From Bacteroidales bacterium UBA5197 (GTDB lineage: Bacteria; Bacteroidota; Bacteroidia; Bacteroidales; Lentimicrobiaceae), in contig DHVX01000008.1 of the NCBI GenBank assembly GCA_002412885.1, positions 62,001 to 126,000 on the forward strand: a stretch of 64,000 nt of DNA, written 5' to 3'. Positions within the stretch are counted from its first letter, which is position 1; each line of letters opens with the position of its first letter. The notes below the pieces were generated by a model that was not told where the DNA came from, made no database searches, and worked only from the letters and a program-made list of their open reading frames with translations. Position numbers and translations under genes: made by a program. Shown here piece after piece: positions 26,452 through 35,234 of the stretch.

Positions 26452-27558
26452 ATGAAACCCGAACGAAAAACCATAAGATTTTTGCACGCTTCGGTTTCGC
26501 TGGTATTAATCTCAGCTTTGTTTGCCGGGCTGTTATCGCCATATATCAATCCATGGCATTTCTGGATTGCCGCATTAGCCGGACTGGCATTTCCCATAAT
26601 ATGGGTTCTGAATTCTGTTAATCTGGTTTTCTCCTTTTTTACCGATAAGAGAATTTTTTATGTCACCTTGATCTACCTGATGGCAGGAACCCCGATGATG
26701 ATGAGGCATTTCAGCATTTCATTGAAAATGGGATGTGATGAAGAAACAGAGCAGTTCTCAATAATGAGTTTTAATGTTGAAGGATTTAACGGAATTTCAG
26801 GCAAAGACAAGTATGCAGGACAGAAAGAAATTCATTCATACATCAATGATAAAACGCCCGATATAGTCTGTCTTCAGGAATATTCAATGAAAGGTCGCAA
26901 ACATGGCGCTTTTTATAAAACGTTGACTGAAAACCTTCATTTAAGCTATAAACAACTATCGGGATACAATGCTGAAGCCTTATCCACGTCAACAATTCTG
27001 GTTACGGCTTCCAGACATGAAATTCTGAATCAGGGAATAGTTTATTCTCCTGATAATGAAATCTTTGCCATTTTCAGTGATATTTTGTTGGGAAGTGATA
27101 CTGTGAGGGTATTTAATGTGCATCTGCAGTCGGTAAAATTAATCAGCGAGAAGCAGATTCTGAAGCCCGAAAGAGATCAGGTGCTGAAGAAAAAATCGGC
27201 CAGAAATGTCATCAGTTCAGTAAGAAAATTAAAGATTGCTTTCAGAATCCGATCCCATCAGTCTCTGATTCTGGCGGGGTCAATCAAGGCAAGTCCATAT
27301 CCGGTGATTGTTGCCGGCGATTTTAACGATACGCCTGCCTCTTTTTCATTCAGAACCATTGGCAAGTCACTTAAAGAAGCCGCCTATCTGAGAACCAATG
27401 GCTTCAGCAGGACTTATGCCGAAAGCTATTACCCGCTGAAAATTGATCATATCTTTATGGATAAATCATTGAATACCTGTAATTTCAGAAGAGACAAAGT
27501 TGAGCTTTCTGATCATTATCCGGTGATGGCTGGTTTTTCGATACGGGCAGATAAATAG
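26452..27558 (+). CDS. membrane-anchored endonuclease/exonuclease/phosphatase-fold protein, paralogue
   Basis: The 368-residue protein repeats the architecture of the upstream gene: two to three N-terminal membrane helices, then MSFNVEGFNG, IVCLQEYSMKG, VIVAGDFNDTPAS and LSDHYPVMAGF. All catalytic positions are present. The pair arose by tandem duplication (85 bp apart). It is the last gene of the mutL-rhomboid-EEP run, followed by repeat-rich DNA. Confidence 0.88.
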   Translation: MKPERKTIRFLHASVSLVLISALFAGLLSPYINPWHFWIAALAGLAFPIIWVLNSVNLVFSFFTDKRIFYVTLIYLMAGTPMMMRHFSISLKMGCDEETEQFSIMSFNVEGFNGISGKDKYAGQKEIHSYINDKTPDIVCLQEYSMKGRKHGAFYKTLTENLHLSYKQLSGYNAEALSTSTILVTASRHEILNQGIVYSPDNEIFAIFSDILLGSDTVRVFNVHLQSVKLISEKQILKPERDQVLKKKSARNVISSVRKLKIAFRIRSHQSLILAGSIKASPYPVIVAGDFNDTPASFSFRTIGKSLKEAAYLRTNGFSRTYAESYYPLKIDHIFMDKSLNTCNFRRDKVELSDHYPVMAGFSIRADK

Positions 27559-27631
27559 ATTTTTTGATAAATCTATCTGCTTAGTGAAGTAGGAATACTA
27601 TTCTGATGTGCTGGTAAATTAAGGATTTTTT

Positions 27632-28049
27632 ATTCGCCCCCTTCGGGGACGACATTTCATTACTACATGCGTCAACCGTGGGTTCCACTGCACCTGCCTG
27701 CTTGCGCACGAAGGCTGGTTACAAACACGGTCATTTGAAATTCGCCCCATTTGGGGACGCATGTCAAAGCACCGAAGATGCTCAATAACAATAAGCGTGC
27801 GTGGAGTTCTTTACGGGATTTATGGTCACGAAAGATTTTTATTCGCCCCCTTTGGGGACGACATTTTATCTCTACATTCGCCAACCGCGGGTTCCACTGC
27901 GCCTGAATGCTTGCGCATATAGGCTCGTTACACCCACGGTTATTTAAAATTCGCCCCCTTCGGGGACGCATGTCAGAGCGCCGAAGGTGCTCAATAACAA
28001 TAACCGTGGGTGGAGCTCTTTGCGGAACCCACGGGAAAGATGACAAAAA
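27632..28049. repeat. two-unit tandem repeat, period 209 bp
   Basis: ATTCGCCCCCTTCGGGGACGACATTT-like starts occur at 27632 and 27841, 209 bp apart. Each unit contains the same order of blocks: the GCCCC-TTYGGGGAC hairpin, a CAACCGYGGGTTCCACTGC block, a second hairpin followed by GCATGTCARAGC, and CTCAATAACAATAA before a GTGGAG block. Short open frames on both strands here have skewed composition and are repeat artefacts. The structure looks like a dispersed non-coding element present as a degenerate tandem pair. Confidence 0.8.
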
Positions 28050-28190
28050 AAGAACTGCAGCCCCAAAGGGAAGAATGGTGATTAGCAGTTTCGCTTCACC
28101 ACCCTGTTTGCACATGCGAATTAGCTACGCACAGGATATTTATTCCCCGCTCATAAAAAATAAATGCAGTTTTGATGCTATACCTTTCAC

Positions 28191-28218
28191 TTGTGGTTAT
28201 TCATAAGCCTTACCTTTG
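28191..28218 (+). promoter_or_regulatory. promoter of uvrB
   Basis: TACCTTTG at 28211-28218 matches TAnnTTTG and a TTG at 28191-28193 lies 17 bp upstream as a -33-like element. The start codon is 17 bp after the box. Confidence 0.6.
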
Positions 28219-28235
28219 CAATCAAATTCTAAACC

Positions 28236-30263
28236 ATGGATTTTAACCTCACTTCCGAATTCAGTCCTACCGGAGATCAACCTCTTGCAATTCAGCAACT
28301 TGTTGAAGGACTTAAACGTGGTGATCCATCGCAGGTATTGCTCGGTGTAACAGGCTCGGGAAAGACATTTACCATTGCCAATGTCATTGCTCAGGTGAAT
28401 CGCCCGGCGCTGATTCTGAGTCATAATAAAACCCTTGCAGCGCAGCTTTATGGCGAGTTCAAACAGTTTTTCCCGGATAACGCGGTTGAGTATTTTGTTT
28501 CCTACTACGATTATTATCAGCCCGAAGCGTTTCTGCCAACCACAAATACCTACATTGAGAAAGATTTATCCATCAACGATGAAATTGAAAAACTCAGGTT
28601 AAGTGCAACCTCTGCCCTGCTTTCGGGCCGCAGAGATGTAATTGTGGTTTCATCGGTTTCGTGTATTTATGGTATCGGAAATCCCGATGACTTTGCAAGC
28701 AATGTTATCCGTTTGAAAACCGGCGATAAAGTGAGCCGCAACAAGCTTTTATGGACTTTTGTTGAAGGTCTATACAGCCGTACCGAAGCTGAATTTACAC
28801 GCGGAAATTTCAGGGTAAAGGGCGATACAGTAGATATTTTCCCGGCATACACCGATTATGCCATCCGCATTATGTACTGGGATGATGAAATTGAATCCAT
28901 TGAATCATTTAATCCGACAGATGGCGGAACGATTGAAAAAATGAACCAGATCAATATTTATCCGGCCAATATTTTTGTGACTTCCAAGGAAAAAATGAAA
29001 GATGCCATTGAGCTGATTCAATCTGATATGATGAGTCAGGTGGAGTATTTCAGCCAGAATGGCAAAGGCCTGGAAGCCAAAAGGCTTGAAGACCGGGTAA
29101 GTTACGACATTGAAATGATGCGTGAACTGGGTTATTGCAGCGGAATTGAAAACTATTCGCGTTACTTTGACGGACGCGCTCAAGGCTCCCGCCCATTCTG
29201 CCTTCTCGATTATTTTCCTGACGATTTCATTACAGTCATTGACGAAAGTCATGTAACGATATCGCAGGTGAGAGCCATGTATGGTGGTGATAAATCGCGG
29301 AAGCAGACTTTGGTTGAATATGGTTTCCGCCTGCCATCGGCCATGGACAACCGGCCATTGAAATTTGATGAATTTGAGGATCTTACCGGACAAACCATAT
29401 ACGTGAGTGCAACACCTGCCGATTTTGAGCTGCAGCAATCCGAAGGTGTGGTTGTGGAACAATTAATCCGACCAACGGGTTTGGTTGATCCTCCCATCGA
29501 AATCAGGCCAAGCCTGAATCAGGTGGATGATTTACTTGATGAGATTGATCGCACCATTAAATCAGGAAGTCGTGTGCTGGTGACCACTTTGACTAAACGC
29601 ATGGCCGAGGAGCTTACCAAATACATGTCAAGGCTCGATATAAAGTGCCGGTATATTCACTCTGATGTGGATACCATTGAACGTGTAGAGATTCTCCGCG
29701 ACCTTCGTTTGGGCTTGTTTGATGTGCTGGTCGGGGTGAATCTTTTGCGCGAAGGTCTCGATCTTCCTGAAGTTTCGCTGGTGGCAATTCTGGATGCCGA
29801 TAAAGAAGGTTTCCTGCGATCGGAGCGCTCGCTCACCCAAACGGCAGGTCGCGCAGCACGCAACCTGAACAGCAAGGTAATTATGTATGCCGATAAAATT
29901 ACCGACAGCATGAGGCGCACCATGGATGAAACTGACCGCAGGCGCGTGATACAAACGGCTTACAATATTGAGCACAACATTACTCCAACACAGATTGTAA
30001 AATCAATGGGCTCCATAATCGGGCAAACTGCTGTGGCGGGTGCTCAGGGAAGTGGTCCACGTCCTTACATTGAGCAAACTGAATTTAACCTGGCTGCTGA
30101 TCCTGTGGTTAAGTACATGAGCAAGGAACAACTCGAAAAAGCCATTGTACAATCGCGTAAAGCCATGGAAAAAGCGGCCAAAGAGCTTGATTTTATGGAA
30201 GCCGCACGATTGCGTGACGAAATGATGGGTTTGCAGGATTTGCTGAAAGCGGAGAAGAAATAG
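28236..30263 (+). CDS. uvrB: excinuclease ABC subunit UvrB
   Basis: The 675-residue protein has the full UvrB layout. Walker A GVTGSGKTFT is near residue 40. The beta-hairpin region YYDYYQPEAFLP is near 90-105. The helicase motif IDESHVTI, YVSATPADFE and REGLDLPEVSLVAILDADKEG follow. A C-terminal UVR motif (EKAIVQSRKAMEKAAKELDF, then EAARLRDEM) binds UvrC. It loads on damaged DNA delivered by UvrA and positions UvrC for dual incision. It is the last core gene before the accessory region. Confidence 0.98.
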   Translation: MDFNLTSEFSPTGDQPLAIQQLVEGLKRGDPSQVLLGVTGSGKTFTIANVIAQVNRPALILSHNKTLAAQLYGEFKQFFPDNAVEYFVSYYDYYQPEAFLPTTNTYIEKDLSINDEIEKLRLSATSALLSGRRDVIVVSSVSCIYGIGNPDDFASNVIRLKTGDKVSRNKLLWTFVEGLYSRTEAEFTRGNFRVKGDTVDIFPAYTDYAIRIMYWDDEIESIESFNPTDGGTIEKMNQINIYPANIFVTSKEKMKDAIELIQSDMMSQVEYFSQNGKGLEAKRLEDRVSYDIEMMRELGYCSGIENYSRYFDGRAQGSRPFCLLDYFPDDFITVIDESHVTISQVRAMYGGDKSRKQTLVEYGFRLPSAMDNRPLKFDEFEDLTGQTIYVSATPADFELQQSEGVVVEQLIRPTGLVDPPIEIRPSLNQVDDLLDEIDRTIKSGSRVLVTTLTKRMAEELTKYMSRLDIKCRYIHSDVDTIERVEILRDLRLGLFDVLVGVNLLREGLDLPEVSLVAILDADKEGFLRSERSLTQTAGRAARNLNSKVIMYADKITDSMRRTMDETDRRRVIQTAYNIEHNITPTQIVKSMGSIIGQTAVAGAQGSGPRPYIEQTEFNLAADPVVKYMSKEQLEKAIVQSRKAMEKAAKELDFMEAARLRDEMMGLQDLLKAEKK

Positions 30264-30286
30264 CAGATTTATAACAGCATCAGGGA

Positions 30287-30339
30287 GGCGCACTCTGTCA
30301 GCTATCTACTGGCGGAGCCGTCAACTCGATTATGCCCAG
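30287..30339. repeat. boundary hairpin repeat R1
   Basis: About 53 bp, starting 24 bp after uvrB. CTCTGTCAG (30293-30301) pairs with CTGGCGGAG (30309-30317) around a 7-nt loop. The same element, with a compatible stem and the trailing ACTCGATTA, occurs at 47281-47333. Each copy lies directly beyond the 3' end of a minus-strand accessory gene. Confidence 0.7.
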
Positions 30340-30343
30340 TATT

Positions 30344-31378
30344 TCAATTTTCTTTTATTGTCAAAAAATCTAAAATGGTTGAGTCTCCACGATTTGGCCA
30401 TTTTAAATACAAATCAATTCTGTCTTCTTCACGGACTGTTAATTCTCCAATCTCATAGTCAATATCCTTTTTTGACCACAGACTCATGCTTTTTTGTCCT
30501 AAATATTTTTCACGGAAAAGACAATAATATCTCACTCTGATATCTTCATGTTCTCCAAATATCTTTGGAAGGTTTATTGATTTCATATAGTCCGGATATT
30601 CGTCATATAATATTCCTAATGCAATTATGCCAACTCTTGAATAAGATTCACCACGTAGAACCATTTTTTTTATATGGCTTGTGGAAAAATTATTTCCAAA
30701 CCTCCGACAAAAGTTATACAGGATATTTGATTTTTTATTCCCCTCATAAGTTCCCCACGCCTTATTTCCTAATACAATTAAATCGTCTATTATATTATTG
30801 ATTTCTAGTGAATTTGTTTTTGCTATATCAATAGAAAGTTCAGTGAGCTTTTCATAAATCTCAGTGTCTCCGAGTAAAAAAGCTGAGGCTAAACTTGCTT
30901 TTAAATCAAGTTGAAGCTGAGTGTGATTGCACCCAGAAGCTATATTTTTAATTGTATTTTTTAGTCCGTTTTCAAAATCATTAGTCGAAGGAACAAGAAT
31001 GTTACTTGTCTTATATTTATGAGTATCTGTTTTGTACATTCTGAGGTATTCTTGAACCCAAATAAAATATCCTATTTCTTTATTTATGTCTATTAAAACT
31101 AATATGATTGGAACTCTACATTCTTCACAATAACTGAGAAAATTATTCTTAATTCTAAATTTTATCTGATAATCAATAATTTGATATTTTGTAATTCCTT
31201 TTACTTGAATTTTGACGTATTGCCCTGTTACTTTTTTATCGTCAACTAACTCCATCTCTATATCAACGCCAAAATCTTTGTCCACTTTCCTTGCAATCCA
31301 ATCTCGGTTTTTAGTAGCAAGATGAAGTGCTGTAGATTCAGCCAATTCTCCTATCTCTTGTGCTGTTGTTCGTTTCAA
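30344..31378 (-). CDS. DUF4365 domain protein, nuclease-like
   Basis: The 344-residue protein starts with a DUF4365 domain. EIGELAESTALHLA, FGVDIEMELVD (Asp) and GQYVKIQVKGI (QxK) match the PD-(D/E)xK pattern, with Gln in place of the second acid, as is common in this family. The C-terminal 200 residues are helical and unassigned. Only a TTG can start the frame (31376-31378), because a stop lies a few codons upstream. The gene sits alone at the left end of the accessory region. A role in defence or mobile-element biology is inferred from the fold and context. Confidence 0.75.
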   Translation of the reverse strand: MKRTTAQEIGELAESTALHLATKNRDWIARKVDKDFGVDIEMELVDDKKVTGQYVKIQVKGITKYQIIDYQIKFRIKNNFLSYCEECRVPIILVLIDINKEIGYFIWVQEYLRMYKTDTHKYKTSNILVPSTNDFENGLKNTIKNIASGCNHTQLQLDLKASLASAFLLGDTEIYEKLTELSIDIAKTNSLEINNIIDDLIVLGNKAWGTYEGNKKSNILYNFCRRFGNNFSTSHIKKMVLRGESYSRVGIIALGILYDEYPDYMKSINLPKIFGEHEDIRVRYYCLFREKYLGQKSMSLWSKKDIDYEIGELTVREEDRIDLYLKWPNRGDSTILDFLTIKEN

Positions 31379-31400
31379 TTTAGGTCTTTTTTATATTGGG

Positions 31401-31530
31401 CATAACGTTTGATGGTATGGTGTCGTGCGGGATTACGAAGCGAAAACCTATCAATTTACACGGACTTTTTTTACGAGCCACGAACCCTCGCATGCCTCTG
31501 AAACCCGCATGCACTATACCATGTGTTGGC
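31401..31530. repeat. long imperfect palindrome P-A (attC-like)
   Basis: The left arm at 31412-31431 (ATGGTATGGTGTCGTGCGGG) pairs imperfectly with 31504-31522. The outer ends are CATAACG at 31401 and GTGTTGGC at 31523. The left flank TTTTTTATATTGG at 31387 matches flanks of related sites at 39946, 46022 and 58931. The layout of a long stem with an unpaired middle and AAC/GTT ends resembles integron attC sites, but the ends do not fit the attC consensus exactly. Confidence 0.6.
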
Positions 31531-31693
31531 AACTGGTGTTCATTCATATCCGTCTGTTTGTCATTTATTTAGCTTTATTTTTCATGTCATTTACAATCTG
31601 CACCAACCTATCCACGAAGCACAAATTTATTTTGTTTTTTTGTGCGTGGGCAATCCTAAAACCGACCTGAAAGGCGGTTACGTGGGCTGGAAA

Positions 31694-31762
31694 GGCGGAA
31701 GCTCTTTTGCAAGCCTTTGGTTTGAGCGTTGGCTCGTGCGGGCTTGCAAATGTGCTTACGCC
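31694..31762. repeat. hairpin element hA (conserved loop, unique stems)
   Basis: Outer stem GGCGGAAGC/GCTTACGCC, internal bulge CTCTTTT opposite AATGT, inner stem GCAAGCC/GGCTTGC, and a conserved loop containing TTTGGTTTGAGCGTTGGCTCGTG-type sequence (key blocks TTTGGTTT and GCGTTGGCT). Copies with different stems but the same loop lie at 39739, 42293 and 45775, all in the same orientation. This copy lies 55 bp beyond the 3' end of the metal module. The segment from 31531 to 31693 between P-A and hA has no gene. Confidence 0.75.
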
Positions 31763-31817
31763 TGTGGGATGGCAATTAATAGATACTAATTAAAGGCAGC
31801 CATTAACCCCAATTCTT

Positions 31818-32192
31818 TTAGTGCTTATGTCCTTCATGACCTGTACTTTCTTTCTTTGCTACGGTACGGTCATATTTGCAACATCCGGGAAGTGCGTTAT
31901 ACACTTCGTCAGAGGCTTTATGCATGGGTGTATCATGACCAACTTTAGCAATAGCCATTTGAACTTTATGCACAGTAGTTTTTGTTGAATCAAATGCTAC
32001 TGTAAGCATTTTTGTTTCTTGCACCCAGTCGGCTTTGGTAACACCGTCAACTGATTTTGCAGCTTTCTCAATGCGGGTCTTGCACATGCCACAATTTCCG
32101 TTTACTTCAAATTTTTCGGTTTTTGCCTGTGCAAATACCATACTTGTTCCTAAAAGGAACATACATACTAAAGTTAAAACTTTTGTTTTCAT
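31818..32192 (-). CDS. secreted heavy-metal-associated (HMA) domain protein
   Basis: The 124-residue protein has a signal peptide (about 22 residues ending FAQ), an HMA fold with the metal-binding GNCGMCKTRIEKA motif (CxxC near residues 34-37) and a C-terminal Cys-Cys plus histidine-rich tail (GHEGHKH). It probably binds Cu(I) in the periplasm and hands it to the efflux pump. It is the last gene of the Cus-type operon, 32 bp after the CusB-like gene. Confidence 0.88.
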   Translation of the reverse strand: MKTKVLTLVCMFLLGTSMVFAQAKTEKFEVNGNCGMCKTRIEKAAKSVDGVTKADWVQETKMLTVAFDSTKTTVHKVQMAIAKVGHDTPMHKASDEVYNALPGCCKYDRTVAKKESTGHEGHKH

Positions 32193-32224
32193 ATTATTGT
32201 GATTTAAATTGTGAATAAAAATGA

Positions 32225-34033
32225 TTATTTAATTTCTTTGGTAACTTCTCCGCATTTTAGCATCGAACTACCAAAGTACGGGTTTTTAATTTCTTTCTCA
32301 GAGCTCAGCCAATCAGCCCCTTTATTGTTATCGGCCATGGGGCAATGTTGTACGTAGATTGTTTTGCCAAGTGGTGCGAATGAATTGGTCATTTCAATCA
32401 TCGTAACAGAAACCGATTGAAAGGCTTTTCGAAGTTGTTCGATGTCGGAAAAGTGCTGGATGTGTTCCAAATTTTTGGCTAATCTTCCCTGAAAATCCAT
32501 CCAAACCATGTGCGCCTCATCTTTAAAAAGTCCCATGTCCACTTTTTCCAATGCCGTTTTAAAGTTTGCAGCGTTTTTTTGAGCTTCTTTAAAATCATCG
32601 TTGGTCAGGGCATCTTTCCAATTTAAGTAGGTATTATAAATTGGCTGCAAAGCTTCTTTGGCTTTTTTGTCGATGGACAAGGTTTTTGAAGTTGTTGATT
32701 TATTTTGTTCCTCATGACTTTCGTGTGAAACATTACTTTCAGTAGTTGTCCCTCCGTGATTATGACCTGTCATTACCTGTCCACCTTCAGGGCTCATCAT
32801 GCTGGGTTTTCCGGCCAACTGGGCAGCAGCATCTATACTGAACGTGCCGTTTACCGCTATTTCTTCTCCCTCCATTAAACCTTCTTCAACCACATAGCTA
32901 TCTCCTAATGCAGAACCCAAGGTTATTTCACGCATAATGAAGTTTACTCCTTGCTCGGAATTTGTTTTCACATACACCACCGAGCGTTTGCCTGTCCACA
33001 TTACGGCAGTTTTTGGGACAACAATCGAATTTGATTTGTTAACCAACTTGGCCTGAACCATCCCCGAAGCAAACATTTCAGGTTTTAGCTTTCCGTTTGA
33101 GTTGTTATATTCCACTCTTGCTTTTGCCACTCTTGTCTTTGGGTCAATTACAGGGTCGAGAAATGTAATAATGCTTATAAATGATTCACCGGGCATGGAG
33201 GCAATTGTAAATTCCACTTTATCACCTTTTTTAATCCAGCTTATATCCGATTCATACACATCAAATAACACCCAAACTTTCGATAGGTCTGCGATTTCAT
33301 ATATCGTTTCCCCTTTGCGAACATAGTCACCCAAATTTATTTTTTTTGAGATTGTGTATCCTGAAACATCGGCTACTACAGGAAATTCATCCTTTGTCAT
33401 TCCAGATGTAAGGATTTCTTCAATTTGTTTCTCCGAGAGTTTCCAGTTTTTCAACTTTTCCTTTGCAGCTACAAACAATTGAGGTTGCGTTTCGGCTATT
33501 TTCTGTGCCTCCAACAGCTCTTCTTGTGCTGTTACCAACTCGGGTGAATAGATGTATGCAATGATTTGTCCTTTATTCACAAATTCACCAGTAAAATTGA
33601 CCGTTAATTTTTCAATCCTGCCCGGAATATGCGATGATTGTGAATACACCAAGCGTTCATCGGCTTGTACTTTCCCGTTTAGGCGGACTTGTTTAACCGG
33701 ATTCATTTTCCCCACAATTGCCGTACTCACATTGGCTAGTTGCATAGCTGTTGGCGACATGCTTATTGCATTGGGGTCAATATCGGCATTTTGGTCATCC
33801 TCTAACGGTATTAAATCCATACCGCAAATGGGGCAGTCGCCCGTCTCGTTTTGACGAATTTGCGGGTGCATGGAGCAAGTCCAAACTGTTTCTCCGTTTA
33901 TTTCCGTTTTCACATGTTCATGGTCATCGTGAGAATTACTTTTATTCCCTCCAAATAGTAACCATCCTGCCAGCAAACCAACAACAAGTGTTGCTGCGGC
34001 AATTATTATTGTTTTTTTATCTATTGCTTTCAT
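32225..34033 (-). CDS. RND efflux periplasmic adaptor, CusB-like, with metal-binding and DUF3347 domains
   Basis: The 602-residue membrane-fusion protein has an N-terminal membrane helix. A heavy-metal-binding domain follows (WTCSMHP...CPICGMDLIPL, about residues 51-77). The adaptor core comes next, with a barrel-sandwich and the VLFDVYESD segment. The C-terminal ~150 residues form a DUF3347 domain ending in FAPLGKTIYVQHCPMA. It bridges the CusA pump and the outer-membrane channel and captures metal in the periplasm. It lies directly after the TolC gene (1 bp gap). Confidence 0.93.
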   Translation of the reverse strand: MKAIDKKTIIIAAATLVVGLLAGWLLFGGNKSNSHDDHEHVKTEINGETVWTCSMHPQIRQNETGDCPICGMDLIPLEDDQNADIDPNAISMSPTAMQLANVSTAIVGKMNPVKQVRLNGKVQADERLVYSQSSHIPGRIEKLTVNFTGEFVNKGQIIAYIYSPELVTAQEELLEAQKIAETQPQLFVAAKEKLKNWKLSEKQIEEILTSGMTKDEFPVVADVSGYTISKKINLGDYVRKGETIYEIADLSKVWVLFDVYESDISWIKKGDKVEFTIASMPGESFISIITFLDPVIDPKTRVAKARVEYNNSNGKLKPEMFASGMVQAKLVNKSNSIVVPKTAVMWTGKRSVVYVKTNSEQGVNFIMREITLGSALGDSYVVEEGLMEGEEIAVNGTFSIDAAAQLAGKPSMMSPEGGQVMTGHNHGGTTTESNVSHESHEEQNKSTTSKTLSIDKKAKEALQPIYNTYLNWKDALTNDDFKEAQKNAANFKTALEKVDMGLFKDEAHMVWMDFQGRLAKNLEHIQHFSDIEQLRKAFQSVSVTMIEMTNSFAPLGKTIYVQHCPMADNNKGADWLSSEKEIKNPYFGSSMLKCGEVTKEIK

Positions 34034-34034
34034 T

Positions 34035-35234
34035 TTAATACGATTTTGATGTTATGTAATTGATTTTCTCAACTGCAATATGGTATTGAACCAAAGCGGT
34101 TGCGCTCATCTTCTGATATTTCAGCAATTGTTGCTGCATACGTAGTACCTCCTCAAACTCTTTCCCTGAATTTCCATAGGAAGTAAATAGCAGGTTTAAT
34201 GATTGTTGCGATGTTTGTATTTGTTGTTGGTAAAGTGATATTAACTGCAACTGTTGTTGAACCTGAAACAAAACCATTTCATATTCAGAAAAGAGCGTGT
34301 TTGTTACTTCCTGCTTTTGAAGTGTGTAACTTTCCTGTAGTAGCTGAGCTTCTTTCACCGATGCTTTGTATTTAGCCCGAAAAATTGGAATACTAATACT
34401 TACCATTGGCATCAGAGCATCAGGCATAGAAATATCATATTCCAAACCGACACCCAATTTCGGTAATCCTTGCTTTTGTGCAACAATCTCTGCGGCTTGG
34501 CTTGCCTGCATTTTTAAATCGAGTGCTTTCAATTTTGGATTGGCTGCAATCAGTGAATCTTTTCTATAACTATCTGCAATAATTTCTGCGTTTAAAGTCT
34601 CGCTAATCTGCACCAATTCATTTTCAGAACGATTTAAAAGCTTGTTGAAAGTAGTCAGCAATGGTTTTTCTTTATCTCTCAGAATAGTAAGATTGGTTTG
34701 TGCATCTTTCAGCATAATATCCACACGCAGAACATCTACCATTGTCCCTGTTCCATTTTTAAACTTCTGAGTGGCAATGGTTTTATAAGATTCCAATATG
34801 CTAATGTTTTCCTGTTCAATACGAACAAAATCTTTTAATTCGTATAAAGGATAGTAAGCGGATGCCACCTGAAAATAAAGTCTATTACGGGCATCAATAA
34901 AGTTTTGAAACTTTGCTTCGGCCATTAAAGCAGCCACATTGCCCTGCGCTTTTAAAGTACCAAACCACGGGAACATTTGCGTTAGCGAGAACTTTGCCTG
35001 TTGCGGACCAACCCTTGTTTCAACAGGAGAGATAAAATACTCTAAAGAAAAAGTAGGGTCGGGCAAGGTACTTACCTGCGGCACTTTCTGTAAAGCTGCT
35101 TCGTATTCTTTATGCATAGCCTGTAACCCCGGATTGTTTTCGGCAGCTATTTTAAAGTAATCGTCCAGTGTTTGAGCAAAGCTCAAGCTGCTAAACAAAA
35201 GCGTTGCTATAAGTATTGCTATATATCGTATCAT
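34035..35234 (-). CDS. TolC-family outer-membrane efflux protein (CusC-like)
   Basis: The 399-residue protein has a signal peptide (about 20 residues ending SFAQ). Two long coiled-coil repeats follow, typical of OEP channels, with LPDPTFSLEYFISP near the N-terminus and repeated Gln/Leu-rich helices. It forms the outer-membrane exit duct for the CusA-CusB pump. Its start ATG overlaps the CusA stop (4 bp), so the pump and duct are translationally coupled. Confidence 0.9.
   Translation of the reverse strand: MIRYIAILIATLLFSSLSFAQTLDDYFKIAAENNPGLQAMHKEYEAALQKVPQVSTLPDPTFSLEYFISPVETRVGPQQAKFSLTQMFPWFGTLKAQGNVAALMAEAKFQNFIDARNRLYFQVASAYYPLYELKDFVRIEQENISILESYKTIATQKFKNGTGTMVDVLRVDIMLKDAQTNLTILRDKEKPLLTTFNKLLNRSENELVQISETLNAEIIADSYRKDSLIAANPKLKALDLKMQASQAAEIVAQKQGLPKLGVGLEYDISMPDALMPMVSISIPIFRAKYKASVKEAQLLQESYTLQKQEVTNTLFSEYEMVLFQVQQQLQLISLYQQQIQTSQQSLNLLFTSYGNSGKEFEEVLRMQQQLLKYQKMSATALVQYHIAVEKINYITSKSY

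Noticed and set aside
27672..28206. Overlapping open frames on both strands
   Set aside because: They lie inside the 209-bp tandem repeat and follow its periodicity, so they are repeat artefacts.
31425..31789. Two open frames between DUF4365 and the HMA gene
   Set aside because: They run through the palindrome and hairpin structures and have no protein-like features.
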